Positions 25,081 through 32,052 of a DNA stretch of 33,689 bases are shown in pieces. Position 1 is the first letter of the stretch. Each line of letters starts with the position of its first letter. The position numbers and the translations under genes are program-made. Under the pieces are notes generated by a model. That model was not told the origin of the DNA and did not search any database. It saw only the letters and a list, made by a program, of their open reading frames with translations. This stretch comes from Bacillota bacterium. GTDB lineage: Bacteria > Bacillota > Clostridia > Acetivibrionales > DTU013. The stretch lies in assembly GCA_023415815.1 (NCBI GenBank), contig JAEZJL010000004.1, positions 1-33,689 of the forward strand. The letters are read 5' to 3'.

Positions 25081-25872
25081 ATGCTTTCAAAAGAATATAC
25101 AAGCGCAGGTACTGTACCGGACTGCAGGCTGATCGGAAGGTGGTTCGACGAGCTGCAGCTTTACGTGGCACCTTCCTGCAATATGCTCTGCAATTTCTGT
25201 TCCAAGGGCTCGGACTGCATCTCCAACGGCAACAATCCGACCTGCCTGAGCAGGGCAATGACCCCGAGGCAGGCGGTCAACTGGGCGGAATTGTCGGTGG
25301 CAAGGGACAGTCGGATAAAAGTAGTAAAAATAACCGGCCCCGGCGAGCCGCTTTTCAATCCGCAGACCTTCGAGGTGCTCAAAAGGCTTAAGCCCAGGCT
25401 GCCCGGCATTATACCGGCGGTGAGCACAAACGGACTGCTCCTGGAAGAAAAAGCGGAAGAGCTGGCCCGGCTGGGCGTGAAAATGGTGGATATCGCAATA
25501 AATGCCGTCAGCAGCGACATTATGATGAAGCTGTATTCCAAGCTGATCCTGACGGGAAACGTGCTGGCAGGCACGCATGAAATGGCAAGGCTGCTGCATA
25601 AGGCACAGTTTGAGGGGCTGAAAAAGTGTCTCGGCTGCGGAATGGCGGTAAAGATAAATTCCGTCTATTTTCCGGGCGTCAACGACGAGGATATACTGCA
25701 GGTCGCAAAGGAATGCATAAGTCTTGGAGAGGTGTCAATGTGCATTATTTCAGGCTTCCCGGGAGGGAAGCTGGCGAGGCTCAGGCCGCCTTCCTTATGG
25801 GAAATGAACGATTTGCGGAACAGGGTGGGCAGGATAATTCCGGAGATACAGCTGAAAACGTTTTACCAATAA
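25081..25872 (+). CDS. NifB-like radical SAM protein
   Basis: A 263-residue radical SAM enzyme. The 4Fe-4S/SAM motif is CNMLCNFC (Cys33, Cys37, Cys40), followed by KITGPGEPLFNP, VSTNGLLL and VKINSVYFPGVND. These segments, and their spacing, resemble the SAM domain of NifB, which builds the nitrogenase cofactor precursor. However, the N-terminal His-Pro-Cys and the C-terminal HCRQCRADA motif, which carry ligands for NifB's substrate clusters, are both missing; instead there are extra Cys at 46 and 55 and a KKCLGCG insertion. The start has AAGGAGG 6 bp upstream; the frame stays open further up, through the valS terminator, but without a ribosome site. It is followed after 32 bp by the ANTAR regulator. 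The reaction is unknown; a nitrogen-related role is inferred from context only. Confidence 0.85.
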   Translation: MLSKEYTSAGTVPDCRLIGRWFDELQLYVAPSCNMLCNFCSKGSDCISNGNNPTCLSRAMTPRQAVNWAELSVARDSRIKVVKITGPGEPLFNPQTFEVLKRLKPRLPGIIPAVSTNGLLLEEKAEELARLGVKMVDIAINAVSSDIMMKLYSKLILTGNVLAGTHEMARLLHKAQFEGLKKCLGCGMAVKINSVYFPGVNDEDILQVAKECISLGEVSMCIISGFPGGKLARLRPPSLWEMNDLRNRVGRIIPEIQLKTFYQ

Positions 25873-25904
25873 GGCTTATTCCGCGGACAGGGGGGATGCG
25901 GCGG

Positions 25905-26516
25905 ATGGAATATGCTAAATTTTTGCTGGCAGGGCAGGATAAAAAATCACTTTCATATATAAGAAATACGCTTGTAACGGGGGGCCATGTTTTCATTGCC
26001 TATTCCGGCAACACATCCAATATATTAAGACATGTACGGGGACTTGAGCCCGACCTCATCATCGTGGAGGCGTCCGGCAGCTTTAAGGAGCTCAGGCAGT
26101 CCATCGAGGTGATTGACGAGGAGCTGCTGGCGGCCTGCATACTGCTGCTGGATTCAAGGAACGACGAGATATTTGATTTTATCAGAAGGTCCAGGGTCGT
26201 CACCTATATGGCAAAGCCGGTTTTTGAGGAGGTGCTGCTCCAGATTGCGGACATCACGCTTGCAAACTTCAGAAGGATAAGGGACTATGAAGATAAGCTC
26301 AGACGGCTGAACGACTCGCTCGAGAGCAGAAAAATAATCGAAAAGGCGAAATGGCTGCTGGTAGAGCAGGAAGGCCTGACGGAGCTGGACGCGTACGAGG
26401 CCATAAAAAGAAGGAGCAGGGATAACAGGATCGCAATGAGGGATATTGCCGAGGCCATCATACTTGCCAGGGGCGACGGCTTTACTGCAAAGCCTTCAAA
26501 AGACAGGCAAAAATGA
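25905..26516 (+). CDS. ANTAR-domain antitermination regulator with degenerate receiver
   Basis: A 203-residue RNA-binding regulator. Residues ~1-125 look like a receiver fold in which the phosphoacceptor Asp is replaced by Glu55 (PDLIIVEAS), the N-terminal acidic pair is reduced, and Lys104 (MAKPVF) remains. A coiled linker follows, then the ANTAR domain (about 138-190): SLESRKIIEKAKWLLVEQEG, LTELDAYEAIKRRS, RDIAEAIIL. ANTAR proteins bind paired hexaloop hairpins in nascent RNA and block terminators. Such a structure lies just downstream, before glnK. In clostridia, the ANTAR protein NitR is linked to glnA control. The start at 25905 is chosen for spacing from AGGGGGG; 25896 is an alternative. 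Confidence 0.9.
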   Translation: MEYAKFLLAGQDKKSLSYIRNTLVTGGHVFIAYSGNTSNILRHVRGLEPDLIIVEASGSFKELRQSIEVIDEELLAACILLLDSRNDEIFDFIRRSRVVTYMAKPVFEEVLLQIADITLANFRRIRDYEDKLRRLNDSLESRKIIEKAKWLLVEQEGLTELDAYEAIKRRSRDNRIAMRDIAEAIILARGDGFTAKPSKDRQK

Positions 26517-26587
26517 TGCCTGGGAAGAACGGACTTGCAAAAAGCTACGCCCGGAGCAAAAAAAGCGGCATAAAATTAAAAATACTA

Positions 26588-26616
26588 TTGCATATATGAA
26601 GGATGTGTGCTAGACT
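26588..26616 (+). promoter_or_regulatory. Probable promoter of glnK-amtB
   Basis: TTGCAT (26588-26593), 17-nt spacer, TAGACT (26611-26616) with an extended -10 TG. The implied leader is about 145 nt and contains the antitermination structure. Confidence 0.5.
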
Positions 26617-26648
26617 AATTTCATAAATCGAATATTTCAGGGAAACGC

Positions 26649-26723
26649 GAGATTCTATGATGATTCTCACCTTCTCGGCTAAGACGCCAGATCTATTAAG
26701 CATATAGGTCGTGGCGTTTTTTT
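26649..26723 (+). promoter_or_regulatory. Putative ANTAR-responsive antitermination leader of glnK-amtB
   Basis: Hairpin P1 (26649-26668): GAGA, a T-T mismatch and TC pair with GA and TCTC around hexaloop TATGAT. Hairpin P2 (26673-26691): TCT and GGC pair with GCC and AGA around hexaloop TAAGAC, with one bulged C. A 4-nt linker separates them. The intrinsic terminator uses 26684-26696 with 26704-26717 (13 bp, one bulged G, seven T), so the 3' arm of P2 lies inside the terminator's 5' arm and the two cannot form together. This is the two-hexaloop design of ANTAR targets. The known A1/G4 loop rule fits only at G4; both loops read UANGAN. Confidence 0.7.
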
Positions 26724-26766
26724 ATATTTAAGGGCCAGAACTATAAATTTAAGAGGGAGTGAATGT

Positions 26767-27105
26767 ATGAAAAAGCTTGAGGTTATCACAAGACCGGAAA
26801 AACTGGAGGATCTGAAGGAGCTCCTGAACAAATCGGGCGTTTTCGGGATGACAGTCAGCATGGTATCGGGCTGCGGGCTTCAGAAGGGCAGGAAAGAGAT
26901 TTACAGAGGTACCGAATACAATATCAACCTGCTGCCCAAGGTAAAGGTCGAAATAGTGGTAAAGGACGATATCGCGGAGCAGCTCGCAGTGAGCATAGCC
27001 GACACTATTAAGACAGGGCAGGTAGGCGACGGGAAAATATTCATATACACCATTGAGGACGCTGTAAAGATAAGGACGGGCGAACGAGGGGAAAAGGCAA
27101 TCTGA
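26767..27105 (+). CDS. glnK: PII signal-transduction protein (GlnK/GlnB)
   Basis: A 112-residue PII protein. PII trimers sense ATP/ADP and 2-oxoglutarate and bind targets such as AmtB. The T-loop is complete, with LQKGRKEIYRGTEYNINLLPK: Tyr51, the uridylylation position in proteobacteria, and Lys58 are conserved. The C-terminal GDGKIFIYTIEDAVKIRTGERG is the classical PII signature. The ATG has GAGGGAG 7 bp upstream. It lies 30 bp before amtB, so it is probably a GlnK-type partner that plugs the channel when ammonium is ample. Expression is probably controlled by the terminator in its leader. Confidence 0.96.
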   Translation: MKKLEVITRPEKLEDLKELLNKSGVFGMTVSMVSGCGLQKGRKEIYRGTEYNINLLPKVKVEIVVKDDIAEQLAVSIADTIKTGQVGDGKIFIYTIEDAVKIRTGERGEKAI

Positions 27106-27135
27106 TACTAATATTGTAAGGGGGTATAACTAATT

Positions 27136-28485
27136 ATGAAAAGAAATCTTAAATTACTCGTATCTGTTATAATATTGACTATGATCATCTGCATTCCGTT
27201 TGTCGTCCAAGCCGCAAGCGAAGAGGACATCAACACCGGAGACACTGCGTTTGTATTCGCATCCGCCGTACTCGTATTCATAATGACTCCGGGACTTGCG
27301 CTTTTCTACGGCGGCATGGTCCGGAAAAAGAACGTGCTGAACACCATGATGAACTCCTTCGTCATTATGGCGATCATATCCGTGCAGTGGGTCCTCATCG
27401 GCTATACGCTGGCCTTCGGACCCGATAAATTCAGCTTATTCGGCGGCCTGGACTGGATCGGCCTCAACGGCGTTGGCGCGGTACCAAACCCGGACTATGC
27501 GGGAACCATACCGCAGACGCTTTTCGTATTGTTCCAGATGATGTTCGCCATCATCACTCCCGCTCTGATAACCGGCTCTTTCGCTGAGAGGATGAAATTC
27601 CCGGCATTTCTTATATTCATCGTATTATGGGCTACCATCGTATACGACCCTCTGGCTCACTGGGTATGGGGCGTAGGCGGCTGGCTGAGGAACCTGGGCG
27701 CTCTTGACTTCGCGGGCGGCACAGTCGTCCATATCAGTTCAGGTATCGCAGGGCTTGTTGCCGCGCTTGTGCTGGGAACGCGCAAGGGCTACAAGACGAG
27801 TCCCATGATACCTCACAACATTCCCTTTGTGCTGATAGGAGCGGCCCTGCTCTGGTTCGGCTGGTTCGGCTTCAACGGCGGCAGCGCGCTTGCAGCCAAC
27901 GGACTCGCCCAGAGCGCCTTCCTTGTTACAAATACCTCTGCCGCAGCGGCAGCCCTCTCATGGATTCTGGTGGAGTGGATACACCACAGGAAGCCTACTT
28001 TACTCGGCGCGGCAACCGGAGCCGTAATAGGCCTGGTCGCCATAACCCCGGCTTCAGGCTTCGTGAGCGTCATACCGGCGATCATCATCGGAGCTGTGGC
28101 AAGCCCGCTTTCATACTTCGCAATAAGCTTTGTAAAAGCCAAGCTTGGCTATGACGATTCCCTTGACGTTTTCGGATGCCATGGCGTCGGCGGTATGTGG
28201 GGAGCTCTCGCCACCGGTCTCTTCGCCAGCAAGGAAGTCAATCCGCTCGGGAACAACGGCCTTTTCTTCGGCAATCCCGGGCAGCTCTGGATTCAGTTCG
28301 TAAGCATCGTGGCAACAATTGCACTGTCCGGAATATTGACCTTTGTTATACTTAAAGTCATATCTCTGTTCACCAGTCTGCGCGTGGCGGAAAAGGAAGA
28401 AGAGGAAGGACTTGACGTTACGCAGCACGGAGAGGACGCATATCCCGATTTCTCCGGCGGAGACTTTACTTCGATTGGCTCATAA
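27136..28485 (+). CDS. amtB: Ammonium transporter AmtB
   Basis: A 449-residue Amt/Mep/Rh channel with an N-terminal signal-like helix followed by about 11 membrane helices. Key residues are present: Asp171 in YDPLAHWVWG, the twin pore histidines His199 (GGTVVHISSG) and His349 (VFGCHGVGGMWG), and the start of the fold at GLALFYGGMVRKKNVL. The cytoplasmic tail is short and acidic (EKEEEEGLD), where PII would bind. It is the second gene after glnK and should bring in ammonium at low external concentration. AAGGGGG lies about 11 bp before the ATG. A strong terminator follows about 100 bp after the stop. Confidence 0.98.
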   Translation: MKRNLKLLVSVIILTMIICIPFVVQAASEEDINTGDTAFVFASAVLVFIMTPGLALFYGGMVRKKNVLNTMMNSFVIMAIISVQWVLIGYTLAFGPDKFSLFGGLDWIGLNGVGAVPNPDYAGTIPQTLFVLFQMMFAIITPALITGSFAERMKFPAFLIFIVLWATIVYDPLAHWVWGVGGWLRNLGALDFAGGTVVHISSGIAGLVAALVLGTRKGYKTSPMIPHNIPFVLIGAALLWFGWFGFNGGSALAANGLAQSAFLVTNTSAAAAALSWILVEWIHHRKPTLLGAATGAVIGLVAITPASGFVSVIPAIIIGAVASPLSYFAISFVKAKLGYDDSLDVFGCHGVGGMWGALATGLFASKEVNPLGNNGLFFGNPGQLWIQFVSIVATIALSGILTFVILKVISLFTSLRVAEKEEEEGLDVTQHGEDAYPDFSGGDFTSIGS

Positions 28486-28584
28486 GCGGCTTATAAGCAT
28501 GATATTTAGTTACGTATACCGGATCAACCAAACAGCTCTAAATTCGCTTGGAAATCCTGACCGATAATTAAACCGGGCGAACCT

Positions 28585-28620
28585 GGACGCCAAATACAAA
28601 TCGTATTTAGGCGTCCTTTT
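28585..28620 (+). terminator. Intrinsic terminator after amtB
   Basis: GGACGCC (28585-28591) plus AAATAC pair with GTATTT and GGCGTCC (to 28616), giving 13 bp with one bulged A and a 5-nt loop, followed by four T. Confidence 0.85.
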
Positions 28621-28759
28621 ATATATAAACGAAGGGAAGGTCGGATGGAAATAGCAAGGATCATTAAATAAGAGCCATAGTTATTCCAATATTCATGTAT
28701 ACATAAGCTGTGAAATCTGCTATCATGGATGAAATATAATACTCCGGAGGCAGGATTAC

Positions 28760-29983
28760 ATGGATATTGCTGTAGACATACTTCTCGCGGCGGCGGCCCT
28801 GGCCGGCACCGTATACTTGCTCAGAAAACAGGTAAACCTTGGCATCGTCATGCTTCTGGATTCCGTCTTCATCGTGCTCATTGCACGCATGCCTGCAGAC
28901 AGGGCGCTGCTTTCCGCCGTTAACGGAGCCCTGTCCGAAAGCACGGTCATGCTGATCCTTATACTGTTTCTTATAATGATGATAGAAAATATAATGCGAA
29001 GTACGGGTATGATACGGTCCATGACGGACAGCCTGAAGGAGCTCGTAGGAAGCAACAGGCTGGCCGCAGGCCTTCTTCCCGCCGTTATAGGGCTGCTGCC
29101 ATCCCCCGGCGGGGCGCGCTTTTCCTGCCCGATGGTGGAGGAGACGGCCGCCGAAGCCGCAGACAAGGACAACAAGGCTTTTATCAACTACTGGTTCCGG
29201 CATATCTGGCTGGACGGCTTCATCCTTTATCCGGGCATCATACTGGCGGCCGGGCTGCTCAACGTCTCGGTGATAAGCCTGTTTCTCCGCCTGATACCCT
29301 TCATGCTTGTAAGCATACTGCTCGGAAGCGTATACGGACTGCGGCACGTCAAAAAAGTGAAGACCGTCAGGACAAAACCGGTGAAGGAAAGCCTCAGGAC
29401 TTTCATAATTTCCATGCTGCCGGTCTTAACAGTAATAGCGGCCTACATAGCCCTTTTGAATGTCACGCCTTATTCGCTCGAGCTTTCGGCCGGTTCAATG
29501 GTGATAATACTGTTCGCCGTCAAAAAATATTCGCTTGCCGACATGCTCAAAACGGTACGCGACGCCTTTCCCCTGAAGCTGGTGCTCATAATCCTGGGTG
29601 TCATGGTCTTTAAGGAGATACTGCTTGAATCAGGCGCCATAACGGGCCTGTCGGGGTTTATGGACACCTACGGCATACCTGCGGCTATCCTGTTCATACT
29701 CCTGCCCTTTGTCGGAGGCTTCACCTCGGGGATAACCGTGAGCTTCGTGTCACTGACCTTTCCCATCCTGATACCGCTCGGTCTCGGCGAAAACCTCTGG
29801 TATGCGGCGATTGCCTACGCGGCGGGTTCTATCGGCGGCATGATCACACCGCTGCACCTCTGCGCCGTCATGACGGCGGACTATTTCAAGACCTCGCTTA
29901 CCGCGCTGCTCAGGAAAATAGCCATTGCGGAAGCGCCGCTGCTCATAATGACCGCGGCGCTACTCCTGCTGCTATCCATTTGA
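28760..29983 (+). CDS. DUF401-family integral membrane protein
   Basis: A 407-residue protein with about 10-12 membrane helices. The DUF401 signature is clear: VIGLLPSPGGARFSCPMVEE at about 109-128, and a second re-entrant-like segment GGFTSGITVSFVSLTFPILIP near 313-334, followed by GSIGGMITPLHLC. The family belongs to the ion-transporter superfamily and is presumed to be a secondary transporter, but the substrate is unknown. GGAGG lies about 10 bp before the ATG. The stop overlaps the end of the opposite-strand GH20 gene by 12 bp. No partner gene is adjacent on the same strand, so context gives little help. Confidence 0.88.
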   Translation: MDIAVDILLAAAALAGTVYLLRKQVNLGIVMLLDSVFIVLIARMPADRALLSAVNGALSESTVMLILILFLIMMIENIMRSTGMIRSMTDSLKELVGSNRLAAGLLPAVIGLLPSPGGARFSCPMVEETAAEAADKDNKAFINYWFRHIWLDGFILYPGIILAAGLLNVSVISLFLRLIPFMLVSILLGSVYGLRHVKKVKTVRTKPVKESLRTFIISMLPVLTVIAAYIALLNVTPYSLELSAGSMVIILFAVKKYSLADMLKTVRDAFPLKLVLIILGVMVFKEILLESGAITGLSGFMDTYGIPAAILFILLPFVGGFTSGITVSFVSLTFPILIPLGLGENLWYAAIAYAAGSIGGMITPLHLCAVMTADYFKTSLTALLRKIAIAEAPLLIMTAALLLLLSI

Positions 29984-31840
29984 TGCCTGGCGCAGCATTT
30001 TGCAGATTCCGGCTGTGAGCTCCCTGATCCTGAAGAGCTCGCTTTCCTTATTTCTGGCCCTCCAGAGCTTCTTATACCCATCCGTCCAGTATTCCAGCTT
30101 TTCGGCAAGTTCCTGTGGCCCGAAAAGCGTTTCAAGCTCCTGCCCGAGGAAATGCTTTTTGATGGAGAGCATCAGCGCGTGCATCAGCGCCAGCCCTTCG
30201 GCGGAAAGGATAAGCTCGGACAGGTCCTGCCTTCTGTCCTCATAAACCTGGGTATAAAGGCCTGATATTTCATTTTTCAGATCTATGATTCTGCTGTAAG
30301 CCGATTTGATGTCGGCCTCTCCGCAATTCAGCATATAAGGCAGCATGCTGTCCTTATAGCCCCATGTGCCTGTATCCAGGCCCTTTTGATTGTAATACCA
30401 GAGCACGGTGACATACCAGTCGGTGATCCGCGTTCGGGAGATATCCCTGAGAAGGCCAACCAGCCTTCCGCTCCTGTCGCCGTACTCAAGCACTGATATT
30501 TCCTCGTCCGTAGGACGGTCCATATCCTCTGTATTCCAGGAAAGCCCGGCTCCGTATAGGACGCCGGGGATCGAATTTGCAAGCAGGTTGACATGGCCGA
30601 AATCGCCCCAGTCGGTGTTCAGCACTCCTTCTGCGCCGAAAGCGGCTCCGTGCGAAACCATGGCCTTTATATTGGCCGTACCCGTGTCCATGTCGTTGAT
30701 CAGCCGGTTCCAGCCCTGGACGCCGGGGCAGACATACTGCCGCAGGCCTGTGTTCGCTATCAGCCTCACGCCTTCGTCCGAAACATCCGGACTGTAATCC
30801 CAGTTCAGGATTATAATGTCCTCCGGCACGTCCTTCACCGCTTCCGGATGCTTAAGAAGGATATCACCCCACATCATGACCGTTTTGCCGTGCCCTCGGA
30901 CATAATCGGCGATCTTTTTTGCAAAGTCCAGGTACAGCCTGCCCTTGCCTATGGCCTGAGCCGCCTCCCTGTTTCTGCCGTTGCCGAGGTCGAAGGTCTC
31001 GTCGCAGCAGATATTGAATTTGTCCGAGGTGAAGAGCGGCATGAATTCATCCAGCATGCCTTTCACAAAATCGATGCTTGCCGGGTTCAAGGCATCCAGG
31101 GTGTAGTGAGCCATCCTTTCGGTCCACATAAAGGGAATGTCCGGCAGCGTCTCGAATTCATTGAGATGCCTGAAGGATTCCGAGGAAAGCGCGTGAAACA
31201 GGTGCCCGAAGGTCGACAGGGAGGGGACGAGCTCTATATGCCTGCTTTTGCAGTATTCGTCAAGGCGCAGGATCTCTTCGGCAGTAATCGGGTCCGAGTC
31301 CAGCCATATCTCGCTGTGGCCCCGGAAGGCGAAGGAGTGCTCTATGTAGAGCTGGAGCTGGTTGAGCTTGTAAAAGGACAGGCGGTCCGCCAGCTCCATG
31401 AGGGTATCAAGCGTGGGAACCTTTCCCCTGGTTATGTCGTGATAAAAGCCCCGGCTTTTAAATTTCGGACTGTCGTATATCTCAAGGCAGGGCACCGCCG
31501 GCGCATGGTTCCTGAGAAGCTGGCGCAGGGTCTGTATACCGTTGAAGAGCCCCTCGCCGTCCCTGCCTCTTATTTCAATGCCATCCTCATTTACGATCAG
31601 GCTGTAGGAATCCGTCAGGGGAGCCTTCATCAGTGCAACGACATTTTTTCGTATGCCACCGCTCCCCTTTGCAATCGCCGTATGGATACCCGAACTGTGC
31701 AATATCTCTTGCTTCAGCGATACGGCCGCTTCAAAATCCCTGAAATCACAGGCTGCATCCAGTATTATCAGCGTATCGGAATTTATTCTGAACGCGCCGT
31801 TTGTCGTCTTCATTCTTGCAGGCTTTGGAATCAGTACCAT
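29972..31840 (-). CDS. Cytoplasmic GH20 beta-N-acetylhexosaminidase-like enzyme
   Basis: A 622-residue glycoside hydrolase family 20 protein. It has an N-terminal GH20b-type domain (about 1-120) and a TIM-barrel catalytic domain starting near SRGFYHDITRGKVPTLDTL (129-147). The catalytic Asp-Glu pair of GH20 is probably Asp280-Glu281 in FNICCDETFDLG. Other barrel landmarks are ELVPSLSTFGHL and VMMWGDILL. GH20 enzymes remove terminal GlcNAc or GalNAc with help from the substrate's acetamido group. There is no signal peptide, so it acts inside the cell on imported oligosaccharides. The ATG at 31840 has GGAG 8 bp upstream and a good promoter. It overlaps the DUF401 gene by 12 bp tail to tail. The substrate is not certain; GlcNAc oligosaccharides fit the window. 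Confidence 0.88.
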   Translation of the reverse strand: MVLIPKPARMKTTNGAFRINSDTLIILDAACDFRDFEAAVSLKQEILHSSGIHTAIAKGSGGIRKNVVALMKAPLTDSYSLIVNEDGIEIRGRDGEGLFNGIQTLRQLLRNHAPAVPCLEIYDSPKFKSRGFYHDITRGKVPTLDTLMELADRLSFYKLNQLQLYIEHSFAFRGHSEIWLDSDPITAEEILRLDEYCKSRHIELVPSLSTFGHLFHALSSESFRHLNEFETLPDIPFMWTERMAHYTLDALNPASIDFVKGMLDEFMPLFTSDKFNICCDETFDLGNGRNREAAQAIGKGRLYLDFAKKIADYVRGHGKTVMMWGDILLKHPEAVKDVPEDIIILNWDYSPDVSDEGVRLIANTGLRQYVCPGVQGWNRLINDMDTGTANIKAMVSHGAAFGAEGVLNTDWGDFGHVNLLANSIPGVLYGAGLSWNTEDMDRPTDEEISVLEYGDRSGRLVGLLRDISRTRITDWYVTVLWYYNQKGLDTGTWGYKDSMLPYMLNCGEADIKSAYSRIIDLKNEISGLYTQVYEDRRQDLSELILSAEGLALMHALMLSIKKHFLGQELETLFGPQELAEKLEYWTDGYKKLWRARNKESELFRIRELTAGICKMLRQASNG

Positions 31841-31870
31841 AATTCACACTCCGTCAATGTAGTTGATTCT

Positions 31871-31900
31871 ATTCTAACTCCGCACCGCAAGCCCCGTCAA
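31871..31900 (-). promoter_or_regulatory. SigA-type promoter of the GH20 gene
   Basis: Minus-strand TTGACG (31895-31900), 18-nt spacer, TAGAAT (31871-31876), with a second TAGAAT overlapping at 31866-31871. It is back to back with the nadE promoter. Confidence 0.6.
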
Positions 31901-31916
31901 ACATTTGAGCATAAAA

Positions 31917-31946
31917 GTGACAATCCGGCGCTCCCGGTGATATAAT
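31917..31946 (+). promoter_or_regulatory. SigA-type promoter of nadE
   Basis: GTGACA (31917-31922), 18-nt spacer, perfect TATAAT (31941-31946) with an extended -10 TG. It is about 107 bp before the nadE ATG. Confidence 0.6.
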
Positions 31947-31972
31947 ATAGAAGGAACGGCGAGTTCCAGGCA

Positions 31973-32006
31973 GGGGACGGTTCTCTTTTTTTGGGGGGAC
32001 AGTTCT
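31973..32006. repeat. Tandem GGGGACRGTTCT direct repeat
   Basis: GGGGACGGTTCT (31973-31984) and GGGGACAGTTCT (31995-32006) differ at one base and start 22 bp apart, separated by a T-rich stretch. They lie in the nadE leader and resemble remnants of a dispersed short repeat. A small hairpin GGAAC/GTTCC precedes them (31953-31967). Confidence 0.6.
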
Positions 32007-32052
32007 GCAAAAGAGACTAAAATTAAAATACTGTTAAAGATAAGGTGGCAAT

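Noticed and set aside
25081..25872. Calling the radical SAM gene nifB
   Set aside because: The cluster-ligand motifs at both ends are missing and no nitrogenase gene is in the window.
25626..25904. Long upstream extension of the ANTAR regulator frame
   Set aside because: It overlaps the radical SAM gene in another frame and does not look like a receiver; the fold starts at about 25905.
25830..25905. Frameshift hiding a NifB-type CRQCRADA end in the radical SAM gene
   Set aside because: I translated all three frames across this stretch; none encodes the CxxCRADA motif, so the short C-terminus appears genuine.
28712..28740. TATAAT at 28735-28740 as the promoter of the DUF401 gene
   Set aside because: Transcription would start inside the ribosome binding site and no -35 is present.
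30593..31945. A 450-codon open frame on the plus strand
   Set aside because: It is antisense to the clear GH20 gene, resembles no family and lacks a ribosome binding site; high third-position G+C leaves the opposite strand free of stops.
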